Notes under the pieces: model-generated
What the model was told of the DNA's origin: nothing
The model's database searches: none
Seen by the model: only the letters and a program-made list of their open reading frames with translations
Shown: positions 22,209 to 35,600 of the stretch, piece by piece
Numbering within the stretch: the first letter of the stretch is position 1
Layout of the letters: each line of letters starts with the position of its first letter
Assembly: GCF_001886715.1 (NCBI RefSeq)
Contig: NZ_CP018082.1
Span: 4,650,001 to 4,714,000 of the forward strand
Length of the DNA: 64,000 bases
Direction: 5' to 3'
Source: Nocardia mangyaensis
GTDB taxonomy: Bacteria > Actinomycetota > Actinomycetes > Mycobacteriales > Mycobacteriaceae
Translations under genes and position numbers: made by a program

Positions 22209-23555
22209 TCAGGACTCGACGAGCTTGCGTACCGAAGCGGGCAGATCCCGGGTGCGCTGATACGGGCCGGCCACGCACGCGCCGTACGGGCGCGCGAGCA
22301 GCGTGCGCGCGATCGCGCTGACCTCGTCGGTGGTGACGGCGTCGATGCGGGCCAGGGTGGCCGAGACGCTGCGATGATTGCCGTAGCTGAGTTCGCTGCG
22401 CCCGATCCGGTTCATCCGGGACGCGGAGTCCTCGAGCCCGAGCACCAGCCCGCCGCGCAGCGACCCCTTCGCCCTGGCGCATTCGGCGTCGGTGACCCCG
22501 TTCGCGGCGACATCGTCGAGTACCCCGCGCGCCAACGACGCGACCTGGGCGAGGTTCTCGGGCTGGCAGCCCAGATACACCGAGAACGCGCCGGTGTCGG
22601 CGAAGGTGTCCACGCTCGAGTACACCGAGTACGCCAGTCCGCGTTCTTCCCGGATCCGTTGGAACAGCCGCGAACTCAGGCCACCGCCGACGATGGTGTT
22701 GAGCACCGACAGCGGCCAGCGCTGCTGGCCCTCGTGCCTGCCGAAGGCCCGGACGCCGAAGGCGAGGTGGGTCTGTTCGCTGTCCCGATTGATCCGGACC
22801 AGACCGGGCGCGGCCTTGGCGCGGAAGACGCCCTCGCGGCGCGGGGCCGGTTCGGCGCCGGGGTCGAGGTGCGCGGCGAACGCGCGATGCACCAGTTCGA
22901 CGGTGCGTTCGTGGTCGACATTGCCCGCCACGGCCACCACCATCCGCTCGGGACGGTAGCGGCGCTGGTGGAATCCCCGCAGCTGGGCGGCGCGCATGCC
23001 CTCGATGGATTCGATGGTGCCGATCACCGGGCGCCCGATGGGGTGGTCGCCGAACATGGCGGTGAGGAAGGAATCGGCGACCAGGTCCTCGGGGTCGTCG
23101 TCGCGCATCGCGATCTCCTCGAGCACCACCTGGCGTTCGACGTCGACATCGACCGCGCGGCACAGCCCGTTGAGCACCACATCGGAGACCAGTTCCACGG
23201 CCAGCGGCAGGTCCTCGTCGATGACGTGGGCGTAGTAGCAGGTCTGTTCCTTGGCGGTGAAGGCGTTGAGTTCGCCGCCGACCGCGTCCATGGCCTGGGC
23301 GATGTCGAGGGCGGTGTGCGCCGGAGTCGCCTTGAACAGCAGGTGTTCGAGGAAGTGCGCCGCGCCCGCCACGGTGGGGCCCTCGTCACGGGATCCGACG
23401 CCGACCCAGACGCCGATCGAGGCGGAGCGCACGCCGGGCACGTGTTCGGTGACCACGCGCAGGCCGCCGGGGAGCACGGTGCGACGCACCCCACCGTCGG
23501 TGGAGACGTCCTCAGCGGAGGTGGTACCGGATTCGGTCAACTGTGGCTTCGTCAC
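22209..23555 (-). CDS. pepR: M16 family zinc metallopeptidase (PepR)
   Basis: Pitrilysin/processing-peptidase-like protease of 448 aa. The inverted zinc motif HFLEH gives His67, Glu70 and His71, with the distal Glu in the EKQ-like helix further on. Further family marks are GGELNAFTAKEQTCYYAHV, AMRDDDPEDLVADSFLTAMF, RYRPERMVVAVAGNV and the C-domain GGGLSSRLFQRIREERGLAY. It is very close to M. tuberculosis Rv2782c. GTG 23555 (MTKPQLTES) is the best start; longer frames upstream enter the NRPS gene in another phase. In M. tuberculosis, pepR sits right after pnp (gpsI); here the giant NRPS gene separates them. pepR starts 118 bases after the NRPS stop and may be read through from it. Confidence 0.93.
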   Translation of the reverse strand: MTKPQLTESGTTSAEDVSTDGGVRRTVLPGGLRVVTEHVPGVRSASIGVWVGVGSRDEGPTVAGAAHFLEHLLFKATPAHTALDIAQAMDAVGGELNAFTAKEQTCYYAHVIDEDLPLAVELVSDVVLNGLCRAVDVDVERQVVLEEIAMRDDDPEDLVADSFLTAMFGDHPIGRPVIGTIESIEGMRAAQLRGFHQRRYRPERMVVAVAGNVDHERTVELVHRAFAAHLDPGAEPAPRREGVFRAKAAPGLVRINRDSEQTHLAFGVRAFGRHEGQQRWPLSVLNTIVGGGLSSRLFQRIREERGLAYSVYSSVDTFADTGAFSVYLGCQPENLAQVASLARGVLDDVAANGVTDAECARAKGSLRGGLVLGLEDSASRMNRIGRSELSYGNHRSVSATLARIDAVTTDEVSAIARTLLARPYGACVAGPYQRTRDLPASVRKLVES

Positions 23556-23673
23556 CCGATCCCACCGGACGGCTGTACTGACATGGGCTTTCTCAACCTC
23601 TCGACACGGGAACCGGCGACGGGCGTGGATGCCTCGTGAGCAGGCAGCGGGCACGATGGCAGGCTCCGCGATT

Positions 23674-26600
23674 CTAGGCGCCCATCGCCCCCGCCCGTGC
23701 ATCGGCCCTCGCCGGATCGCCCGCCGCGAGCCTGTGGTCGTCACCGCCGTGACCGTCGGGTCGTGGCGCGTCGAGAACAGCGGCGATCGCGGCCAGCGCG
23801 GCCTCGCCCGCCATGGCCCAGTGGGTGGCGTCGATGCCGTGCCGGTGCACGGTTCCGCCGATCGCGGTGGTCCAGCTCGCGGCGCCCCGGGAGCCGGTGG
23901 GGTCGTCGGCGAGGGCGGCGAAGTAGACGAGGTCGCCATCGAATCGGCGCGGCCGGTAGTCGTCGACCATCCGCATCGAGGCGGTGGCGGCGTCGATGAT
24001 CCGGGCGACCCGGTCGCGGTCGAGCGCGGCCAGTGGCCCGCCGAGCTCCGCCGCCGCGGCGGTGAGCCCGTCGGCGTCGAAGGCCACGTCGAGCTCGTCA
24101 CCGGCCAGGCCCCCGAGCAGGTCGCCGACGGTGGGCAATGGGGTCCGCTCCGGACCGTCGCCGAGCCAGCTGTCCATCATGGCCAACCCCGCCACCCGCT
24201 GCCCCTCGGCCTGCAACCGGGTCGCGACGGCGTGGGCGAGCAGCCCACCCAGCGACCAGCCGAGCAGGTGATAGGGCCCCTCGGGCTGTACTTCGCGAAT
24301 GGCGTCGACGTAACGCTTCGCCCAGTCCTCGATCGTGGCGGGCAGCGGTTCGTCGGCGGTGAGCGCGGGCGACTGCAGCCCGTACATCGGGCGCTGCGAG
24401 TCCAGGTGGCGGGTGAGCCCGGCGAACGACCAGGACACACCACCGACCGGGTGGATGCAGAACAGTGGCGCCCCGGAACCGCCCGTGCGCAGCGGCAGCA
24501 GCACCGCGAACGCGTCGTCGGCCGAATCGTCGTGTCCGCACAGGCGCTGCACGACCACGGCGGGCGTCGGATCGGTGAAGAACCACGCCACCGGCACTGC
24601 GGATCCCAGCGCCTCGCTCAGTCGCGCGGACAGCTGGACCGCGGTCAGCGAGTTGCCGCCGAGGTCGAAGAAGTTGTCGTCCATACCGATCCGGTCCAAA
24701 CCGAGGACCCGAGCGAACTCGTGCGCGACGACCTGTTCGGTCTCGGTCACCGGAGCCCGGTAGGCGGTCCGGTGCGGCGCGGGCCGCGGCAGTGCGCCAC
24801 GATCGAGCTTGCCGGAGGTGTTGACCGGGAAGGAGTCCAGCGTGATCACGACGGCCGGGACCAGGTAGCCGGGCAGTTCCGCGGCCAGCGCCGCCCGCAA
24901 CGCCGAGGCATCCGAACCTGCCGATTCGGCATCCGCCGCCACCGCATGACCGTTTGTCGCGGTCACCACGTCGGCTGCCGCATCACGATGGCCGGTCGCA
25001 GTGCCGGGTACGACGTAGCCGACGAGTCGGTCGACGCCCGCATCGGACACGACGGTTGCCGCGGCCTGGGCGATGCCCGGCTGCCGGAGTAGAGCGGCTT
25101 CGACCTCGCCCAGTTCGATGCGCTGACCGTTGAGTTTGACCTGCAGGTCGGACCGGCCGAGGTATTCCAGTGCGGCGGCGCCGGTTTCGCTGACGCGCAG
25201 CCGGACGAGATCGCCGGTGCGATACATCCGGGCGCCGGGTGCTCCGAAGGGGTCGGGCACGAACCGTTCGGCGGTGAGTTCGGCGGCGCCGAGGTAGCCG
25301 TGCGCGAGTTGCGTTCCACCGACGTACAGTTCGCCGGTCACCCCGACAGGCACCGACCGCAAGCGGGCGTCCAGCACGTACAGCCCGGTGTTGGCGACGG
25401 GTACGCCGATGGGCACCGAGTCGGTGTCGTCGGTGGCCAGCACGTGGGCGCTGACCTGGACGGTGGTCTCGGTGGGTCCGTACAGGTTCACCACCTGCGC
25501 GCCGGTGAGCGCCTGCGCCCGCTGGGCCAGCGCGGCGGGCAACTGCTCGCCGCCGGCGAAGACCCGGCGTAGCGACCGCACCATGCCGCCTCGATCCGTC
25601 GATGCGGCCGGTCCTGCGCCCACGGCCTCGTGCGCCGCACCACTGGCGAGACCGGCGGCCCCGCTGGTGGTTCCGGTGGCGAGACCGGCAGACCTGACGA
25701 CGAGATCGGCGGTTCGCCCGTCGGACAGCTCGGTGAGGTAGGCGGCCAGCATGGTCGGCGCGAACTGCACGGTGTCGATGCCGTGCTCGGCGATCAGCGC
25801 CGCGAGATAGGCCGGGTCGCCGTGTCCGCCCGGGCGGGCGATGACGGTACGGGCGCCGACCCGCTGCGGCAGCAGGAGTTCCCAGATCGAGGCGTCGAAG
25901 GTGACCGGTGTCTTGTGCAGCACGACATCACCGGCCCCGAATTCGAAGGACGCTGCCAGCCAATCGAGTTGGTTGACGATCGCCCGATGCGGCACGCCGA
26001 CGCCCTTGGGCAGTCCGGTCGACCCGGAGGTGAAGATCACATACGCCGTGTGCTCCGGCCGCAACGGCTGTACCCGCTCGACATCGGTCACCGGCTCGGC
26101 GGAGTACGCCACGAGGTCGAGCGCGTCGAGCACGACCACGTCGACACCGTCGAGCCGGTCACCGGCCCGGCTGTCCTGTCCCGAAACAGATCCGGCGCCG
26201 GTGCGTTCGGACTCCACGCCGGCCATCGGCTCGGCGCCGCTGGACATCGCCGTCCCGGCGGGACCGGCGTCGTGGTTCGGTGCGGACACACCGGCACCCA
26301 GCAGATCGGCAGCGTCGCGGCGGCTGGTGAGTACGCGGACCGGTTGCGCGATCCGCAGGATCCGGGCAATGCGTTCGGCCGGATGGTCGGGGTCGATGGG
26401 CACGTAGGTGCCGCCGGCGGCGAGCACGGCGTACAGACCGACGAGCAGTTCCGGTGACCGGCGGGCGGCCACCGCCACCGCGGTGTCGGGGCCGACGCCC
26501 TGAGCGATGAGGTGGCGGGCAAGTCGGTTCACTCGGGCCGCGAAGTCGGCGTAGGTGAGGACGGTGTCGCCGTCGACCAGCGCGATCGCGTCCGGTGTCG

Positions 26601-29600
26601 CGGCGACCTGCCGGTCGAACGCGACCGGCAGCACCGCCGCGGGCACCGGCCGCGCTGTGTCACACCACGTTTCGAGCACGCGTCGGTCCGCGTCGGTGAG
26701 CAGGTCGACATCGCCGACCGCCACGTCCGGATGCGCGGTCATCGCGTCGAGCACTCGCACATAGCCCTCGGCGAGGCGGGCCGCGGTGGTCGCGTCGAAC
26801 AGATCGGTGGCGTAGGTGAGGCTGACGACCCGACCGCCCTCGGCGCTGTCGGTGAGCACCAGGTCCAGGTCGAACCTGGCGGTCGCGGCGTGGGTCTCCA
26901 GACCCGTCACGGTGAGGTCGGACAGCACGACCGCACCCGCGGCGGCGTCGAGGTTCTGGAAGGCCAGCATCACCTGGAACAGCGGGCTGTGCGCGGTGGA
27001 GCGGGCGGGGTCGAGCACGTCGACGAGCCGTTCGAAAGGCACGTCGGCGTTCTCGAAGGCGTCCAGATCGGCGCGCCTGGCCTCGGCGAGCAGGGTGGTG
27101 AACGAGGCGGCGGGATCGACGGCGGTGCGCAACACCAGCGTGTTGACGAACATGCCGACCAGGTCGTCGAGCGCCGCGTCACCACGGCCCGCGACCGGCG
27201 TGCCGATCGCGATGTCACCGGTGCCGCTCAGGCGAGCCAGCAGCGCGGCCAGCGCGGCGTGCGCGACCATGAACTCACTGGCGTCGGCGCGTCTGGCCAG
27301 CTGGCCGACCCGCTGCCAGACCTTTTGCGGCACCGTGGTTTCCACACTGGCACCGCGCTGCGAGGCGACGGCGGGGCGCGGCCGATCGGTGGGCAGTTCG
27401 AGCAGGCCGGGCAGGTCGGCGAGTTCGGTCCGCCAGAACCGCAGCTGCCGTGCGGCGACCGACTCGACGTCGTCCTCGCTGCCGAGTACCGCGCGCTGCC
27501 ACAGCGTGTAGTCGGCGTACTGGACCGCCAGCGGTGCCCATCCGGGGTCGGTGCCCGCGCGGCGGGCCAGGTAGGCGGCGGTGGTGTCGCGCAGCAGCGG
27601 TCCGGCGGAGAACCCGTCGGCGCTGATGTGGTGGATCACCACGACCAGCACCACCTCGTCTGGCGCGCACCGGAGCACGCGCACCCGCACCGGCGGGGCG
27701 ACGGTGACGTCGAAGCCGCGGCCGATCTCGGCGGCCACCATGGCCGGCACCGCGATCGGGTCCACGGTCTCCACGACCGGGGCCGGCACGAACTCCCACA
27801 CGGCCTGGTGACCGATGCCGTCGATCGCCGGGTAGGCGGTGCGCAGCACTTCGTGCCGGTCGAGCACGTCGGTGACGGCGGCGGCCAGCGCGGCGGCGTC
27901 GACATCACCGGTGAGGCGGACCGCGATCGGGATGTTGTAGGCGGCCGATTCCGGATCGAGACGGTTGAGCAGCCACATGCGCTGCTGCGCCGGGGAGAGC
28001 GGAATACGGGATGGACGTGGACCAGCCACCAGGGCCGCACCCGCACCGCTGCCCGCGTGTTCGGCGAGCACAGTGGCCAATTCGGCGACGGTGCCGGCCT
28101 CGAACAGGGTCCGCACCGGTACCCGGGTCGACAAGGCGGCACCGAGCCGGGCGGCCACGCGAGTGGCGATGAGCGAGTTGCCGCCGAGGTCGAAGAAGTC
28201 GTCGTCGAGACCGACAGGCGCACGCCCGAGCACCTCACCGAACACCTCGGCCACCGCGCGCTGAGCCGCGGTGACCGGGGCACGGAACGGCCTGGCCACG
28301 AATTCCGGTGTGGGCAGCGCCTTGCGATCGAGCTTGCCGGAGGTGTTGAGCGGGAACGCGTCGAGTACGACGATCACCGACGGCACCATGTACGACGGCA
28401 GCACCTGGGCAACCGCCGAACGCAGCGCGGCCGGATCGAGGTCCGTTCCCGGCACGGGCACCGCGTAGCCGACCAGGCGGTCACCGGTCGGACTCGCCGA
28501 CACCACCGCCGCGGCCTGGCTGACTCGCGGAAGTGCCCGCAGCGCGGTCTCGATCTCGCCGAGCTCGATCCGCTGGCCACGGAACTTCACCTGGAAGTCG
28601 ATACGGTCCAGGTACACCAGCACACCGTCGCGAGTCCAGCGGACCAGGTCACCGGTGCGGTACATGCGGGCACCCGCCGGCGCGGCGCCGGGGCCGTCAC
28701 TGGGTCGTGCCGTGTCTGCGGCCAGGGTGAAGGGGTCGGCGACGAACCGGTCGGCCGAGAGGTCTGCGCGGCCGAGGTAGCCGCGGGCCAGCTGGTCACC
28801 GGCCAGATACAGCTCACCGGCGACGCCGGGGGCGACCGGTCGCAGCCGCTCGTCGAGCACGTAGACCCTGGTGTTCCATTCGGGCACACCGATCGGCACG
28901 GTGGGCCCGCTCGCGCCCTCGGCCGGCCAGGCGGTAGCCGATACGGCCGCCTCGGTCGGCCCGTACAGGTTGTGTACGGCCGCAGCAGATTTCACGCCCA
29001 ATGCTGCCACGGTGTCCGGAGTGAGCGCCTCGCCGATCGCCAAGACCAGCCGCAGACTCGCCAGCTGTTCGGCCTGGGCGTGCGCGGCGAACATCGCCAG
29101 CATCGACGGGACGAAGTCGACCACGGTGATCCGCTGGGCGGCGACGAGTTCGGCCAGGTACAGCGGATCTCGGTGCCCATCCGCAGTGGCGAGCACCAGC
29201 GTCGCGCCCGCGGCGAGCGGCACGAAGAAGCCCCACACCGACAGGTCGAAGGTCGCCGCCGACTTCTGCAGGTACACATCGGCACTGTCGAGCCGGTACC
29301 GCTCGATCACCCACGCGACCTGATTACGAATCCCGGCATGACTCATCGCCACACCCTTGGGCCTACCCGTGGATCCGGAAGTGAACAGCACATAGGCCAG
29401 GTTCGACTCACGCAGTGGTACAACGAGTTCGGCGTCGGCCAAAGGGTGCGCGGGGTAGCGGTCGACGTCGATGTCGTCGAGGACCAGGAGCCGGGTTCCC
29501 TCCCGCTGCGCCGGCGCTGTGCGGTCCGCGTCGCTTTCCGTTGTCGGGGAACCGGTTTCGTCGCCCATCACCGCTTCGACCGAGTCTGTCGACACCGGCA

Positions 29601-32600
29601 TCTCGAAACGATCCCCGTGGGTGGTCAGGACGAGGTGGGGGCGGGCGGTGTCGAGGACCTGGGCGATGCGATCGGCCGGGTGGTCCGGGTCGATGGGAAC
29701 GTAGGCGCCACCGGCGGTGAGGACCGCGTACATGGCGGCGACGAGGTCGATCGAACGGCGGATGGCCAAGGCGACCAGGACATCCGGGCCGACACCTTCG
29801 GCGATGAGATGACGGGCGAGGCGGTTCACCCGGGCCTCGAGGTCGGCGTAGGTCAGCGCGGTGCCGTCGAAGACGAGCGCGGTGGCCTCCGGTCGAGCCG
29901 ATACCTGGGCACGGTAGGGCGTGAGCAGTGTCGCGGTGCGGTCGATCTCGTGGGTGGTGGTGTTCCACTGGTGCAGGATGCGCGACCGCTCGGCGGGCTC
30001 CAGCACGTCGATGGCGTCCAGCGTGGTGTGCGGTGCGGCGGCGACCTCGGTGAGCAGCCGTTCCAGACGAGCCGCGATCGCCGTGGCGGTCTCGGTGTCG
30101 AAGACGTCGTGGGCGTAGGTGAGCACGCCGGTGATACCCGCGGCGGCACCGTCGGCGGCGTAGTCGTCGCTGACGATGAGGTGCAGGTCGAACTGGGACA
30201 GCTCGGTGTCGGTGTCCAGGTCCGACACCGTGATTCCGGGCAGGGCCAGTTCGGCGCGTTCGAAGTTCTGGAAGGAGAAGCCGACCTGGAACAGCGGGTG
30301 CCGGGCGGTGGAGCGGGCCGGGTCGAGCACCTCGACGAGACGTTCGAACGGCACGTCGGCGTTGGCGTAGACCGCGAGGTCGGTGGCCCGCTGGCGGGTC
30401 AGCAACTGCTGGAACGACTCCCCCGCGCGCAGCCGGGTGCGGAACACCAACGTGTTGACGAACATCCCGATCAGGTCCTCGAGCGCGGCCTCGCCACGTC
30501 CGGCGACCGGGGTGCCGACGGTGATGTCGGCACTGCCGGAGAGTCGACCGAGCAGGGCGGCGAAGGCGGTGTGCACCACCATGAACAGCGTCGCCCCGGA
30601 TGCGCGGGCCAGTTCGGCGAGCCGGGCATGGGTGGCGGCGCCGATGGTCACCGCGACGGTGCCACCGGCGAGAGTGCGCACCGGCGGGCGCGGCCGGTCC
30701 AGCGGCAACGCCAGTTCGTCGGGCAGGTCGGCCAGTTCACCGCGCCAGAAGTCGAGCTGTCGGGCGGCGACCGAGGCGGCGTCGGCTTCGTCGCCGAGCA
30801 CCGCGCGCTGCCACAGGGCGTAGTCGGCGTACTGCACCGGTAGCGGCGCCCACCGCGGTGCGGCGCCGTCGCGGCGAGCCAGGTAGGCGGTCATCAGATC
30901 GCGGACCAGCGGCGGCACCGAGGAACCATCCGCGCTGATGTGGTGCACGACCAGCGCCAGCACGGCCTCTTCGGCGGTGATCCGGTACAGCACCACCTGC
31001 CACGGCACACCCGCGGTGACGTCGAAGGTGGTGGCGGCCAGCATCGTCACCGCGTGGACCACGTCCTGGGCGGCGATCTCGCGAACCCGCAGTGCCACAC
31101 CGGCTTCGGCTGCCTCCAGGATCTGCTGAACCGGCCCGCCGGGCGTCTGAGGGTAGTAGGTCCGCAGCACTTCGTGTCGTTCGACGAGATCGCCGACGGC
31201 GGCCGCGAGCGCGTCGAGATCGAGCGCCCCGGTCAGCCGCACGGCGATCGGCACGTTGTACCCCGCCGAGTCCGGATCGAACCGGTTGAGGAACCACATG
31301 CGCTGCTGGGCGGGCGACAACGGAATCGCCGAAGGCCGCGGCCCGGCCACCAGCGCCACCCGCGCGGCACCACCGATGGCGTCGAGTGCGGCGGCCAGCT
31401 CGGCCACCACCGGCGTCTCGAAGATCCGCGCCACCGGTACCTGCCGCCGCACCGCCGCCCCGAGCCGCGCGGCGACCCGGGTGGCGATCAACGAGTTGCC
31501 ACCCAGGTCGAAGAAGTCGTCGTCGAGACCGACCCGCTCGATCCCGAGCACCTCGGCCACGACCCCCGCCACCAACTGCTCCGACGGCGTGACCGCGGCC
31601 CGGAATTCCCGAGCGACGAGCTGCGGTGCGGGCAATGCCCGCCGATCGAGCTTGCCGGACGCGTTCACCGGGAACGCATCGAGCACCACGAAGGCACTCG
31701 GCACCATGTAGGCCGGAAGCGCCTTCTGCAGAGTGGATTTCACCGCATCCAACGCGAGGGTGGGGGCGGCGGTGTCACTGCCGCTCGCCGCTCGGGCACC
31801 GGCAGTCGCGTCAGCGTCGCCGCCACGAACACAGTCGACGCAGTCCGCCACCGTCGCCGCACTGCGGTGATCGCCGAAGTCGCCGCCACCCGCCGTCTCG
31901 GCAGCGCCGGGAACCGCGGCGCCGCCCGCAGATTCGACCGCCGTGCCAGTGCGCGCGTTGGCGGGCTGCGGGCCAGGATCAGAGGTGTGCCGTGGGTTCG
32001 GCGCGGAGACGGCCGGGAGGAGGTAGGCCGTGAGGTAGTCGCCTGCACCGTCGTCGCGGACGGTGACCACGGCGCGATCGATGGTGTCGAGTCCGGTGAG
32101 GACCGCTTCGATCTCGCCGAGTTCGATGCGCAGGCCACGCAGTTTCACCTGGAAGTCGGTGCGGCCCAGGTAGTCCAGTTCGCCGGTGCGGGTGCGCACG
32201 ACGAGGTCGCCGGTGCGGTACATGCGTTCGCCGGGTGCGCCGAGCGGGTTGGCGACGAAGCGGTCGGCGGTGAGGTCGGGGCGGGCGAGGTAGCCGCGGG
32301 CCAACTGGACGCCGGCCAGGTACAGCTCGCCGGGGGTGCCGACCGGGACGGGGCGCAGGCGGGCATCGAGCACGTGCAGAGCGGTGTTGGCGACGGGGGC
32401 GCCGATGGGCACCGTGACGGTGTCGGCGTCGGTGACCTGGTGGAAGCTCACGTCGACGGCGGCCTCGGTGGGGCCGTACAGGTTGTGTACGGCGACACCG
32501 GGCAGCAGTGCGCGCAGGCGCTGGGCGTCCGCGGCGGGCAGCGCCTCGCCGGAGGCGAACACCTGCCGCAGGGACGCGCAGTCGGCGGCGCGGGGCTCGG

Positions 32601-35600
32601 CCAGGAACGCGGCCAGCATCGACGGCACGAAATGGGCGACCTCGGCCCCGGTCCGGGTGATCACCTCGGCCAGGTAGGCGGGATCGCGGTGCCCGTCGGG
32701 CCGGGCGATGGCCAGGGTGGCGCCGATCTGCAAAGGCCAGAACAGTTCCCACACCGACACGTCGAAGGTGATCGGGGTCTTCTGCAGCACCACAGCGGTG
32801 ACGTCCAGCCGATAGGTGTCCTGCATCCAGGCCAGGCGGTTGACGATCGCGGTGTGGGTGACCGCGACGCCCTTCGGCGTGCCGGTCGACCCCGAGGTGA
32901 ACAGCACGTAGGCCAGGTCGGCACCACGCAGCGGGCGGGTCCGCTCGGCGTCGGTGACCGGATCGGCCGCGAATCCGGCCAGGTCGAGTGTGGCCGGATC
33001 AACTGCAGGAGTGCCGCTTTCGGGGAATCCGGCGGCGGCCAGCACACAGGCCGGTGCCGCGGTGGCGAGCACGTCGGCGATCCGGTCGGCCGGATGGTCG
33101 GGGTCCAGCGGCAGGTACGCGGCACCCGCGGCCTGCACCGCGTAGAGGGCCACCAGCAGGTCGATGCCGCGCCGCAGCCCCACGCCGACGGTCGCGCCGG
33201 GCCCGACCTGCTCGGCGATCAACCAACGCGCCAGTCGAGCGACGCGAACAGCGAACTCGCCGTAAGTGATTCGCTCCCCCTCGAACTCGAGGGCGACGGC
33301 GTGCGGGGTCCGCCCGGCCTGCTCGGCGAACAACGAGACGAGGGTGGCGTCGGTGTCCAACGCGGTGGCGGTGTCGTTCCAGGCGGCCAGTCGCGCGGTC
33401 TCGGCGGCATCGAGCAGGTCGATCTCGCCGACCGCAACGGTGTCGTCGGCGACGACCGCGCTCAGCACCCGCACGAATCGCGCACCGACCTCGGCCACGG
33501 TCTCGGCGTCGAACAGGTCGGTGGCGTAGCGCAGCCAGCCCCGCATTCCCGGTTCACCCGCGTCGCCGGTGACCTCGTTGATCGCCAGCGACAGGTCGAA
33601 CTGGGTGGTCGCGGCCGGCAGTGCGAACTCCTCGATCCGCAGGCCCGGCAGTTCGATGACGGTGTCCTCGCGGTGCTCGAAGGCCAGCATCACCTGCACG
33701 ATCGGCGAGTACGCCGTGGACCGCACCGGATTGAGCTCCTCGACCAGTCGTTCGAACGGCAGATCGGCATGGGCGAACGCCCGCAGATCGGCCGCCCGCA
33801 CTTCGGCGAGCAGATCGGCGAAACCGGCACCGGCATCGACGCTCGTCCGCAACACCAGCGTGTTCACGAACATGCCGACGAGATCGTCGAGCGCGGCATC
33901 GGCACGGCCCGCGACCGGAGTACCGACCGCGATATCGGATCCCGCGCCCAGCCGGGCCAGCAGGACCGCGAACGCCGCGTGCACCACCATGAACGTCGAC
34001 ACGCCGTGGCGCCGGGCCAGCACCTCGAGCTGCGCGACCACCTCGCCCGGCACGTCGAACCCGACGGCACCGCCCGCACCACTGCGGGTGACCGGACGCG
34101 GCCGATCGGCGGGCAGTTCCAGCACCGGTGCGAGCCCGGACAGTTCGTCGCGCCAGTGCGCCAACTGCCGCGCCAGCCGCGATTCGGGGTCACCCGCGTC
34201 GCCGAGAACCTCGCGCTGCCACAGCGTGAAATCCGGATACTGCACCGGCAGTGGCTCCCAGACGGGCGCGTTCCCCGCCGCCCGCGCGGCGTAGGCGGTG
34301 ACCAGATCACGGGCCAGGGGCGTGGTCGACACACCGTCCGCGGCGAGGTGATGCACGGCGAGCACCAGCACGTGCTCGACCTCGCCCGACATCACCGGAC
34401 CACGCTTCTCGGTGGGGCCGGTGCGATGCTCACCCGCGCCCAGGTCACCGGTGTGCCGGTCGTGCACCGGCTCGCCGCCGACTCGCCGCGCACCGTCGGC
34501 CGGGCCGTCGTGCGGGGGCGTCTCGCGAGCGCGGCGCAGCAGTGCGGCCCGTAGCGGGGGCTGGGTGGTCACGTCGTAGCCCGCGCCGATGATGTTGCGG
34601 ACCGCGTCGGCGAGGTCGGCTTCGGCGACGTCGCGGACGACGGCGGCGGGCAACACCTCCGCGGTCGGGAGCACGACCTGAGTCGGGCCGTCGGCATCCT
34701 CGGGGAAGACGGTGCGCAGCGACTCGTGGCGGGCGAGCACATCGGCCAGCGCCGCCCACAGGGCTTCGGTGTCGAGGTCACCGGTCAGGCGGAGGGCGAT
34801 CGGCAGGGTGTAGACCGCCGAGCCGGGGTCGATGCGGTTGAGCAGCCACAGACGGGTCTGGGCCAGCGACAGCGGAATCCGATCGGGACGGGGGTCTGCC
34901 ACCGTCAGCGCGGGCCGCTCTGCACGGCCGGAGGTGGCGCGCTCGGCCAGGCCCGCGACGGTCGGGGCGTCGAACACGTCGCGCACGTCCAGCGCGCTGT
35001 CCAGCGCCGCGTTGGCGCGAGCGACCAGGCGCATGGCCAGCAGCGAGTTGCCGCCGACGGCGAAGAAGTCGTCGTCGGCACCGATCCGCGCCACACCGAG
35101 CAGTTCGGCGATCACCGCGGCGAGCGTGGTCTGCGCACCGGGTCGCGGTGCCACGTACTCGGTGGTGCGGGACAGGTCGGCGGCAGGCAGCGCGCCCCGG
35201 TCGAGTTTGCCCGCCGAGTTGAGCGGAACCGTGTCGAGCACCACCAGGTGCGAGGGCACCATGTACGCGGGTACCCGGCTCGCGACATGCGCCCGCACCG
35301 ACGCCGTGTCGACCTCACCCGCGACATAGCCCACCAGGCATTGGCGGCCGGCGTCGTCGGTGGCGGGCAGAACCGTCGCGTGGGTGACGCCGGGAGCCTC
35401 GCCCAGCGCGGTCTCGATCTCGCCGAGCTCGATCCGCAGACCGCGAATCTTCACCTGGAAGTCGTTGCGGCCCAGATAGACCAGCGCGCCCGAGCGATCT
35501 CGGCGCACCAGGTCACCGGTGCGGTACATGCGCCTGCCGTCGGGATCGAACGGGTCGGCGACGAAGCGGTCGGCGGTCAGATCGGGCCTGCCGAGATAGC

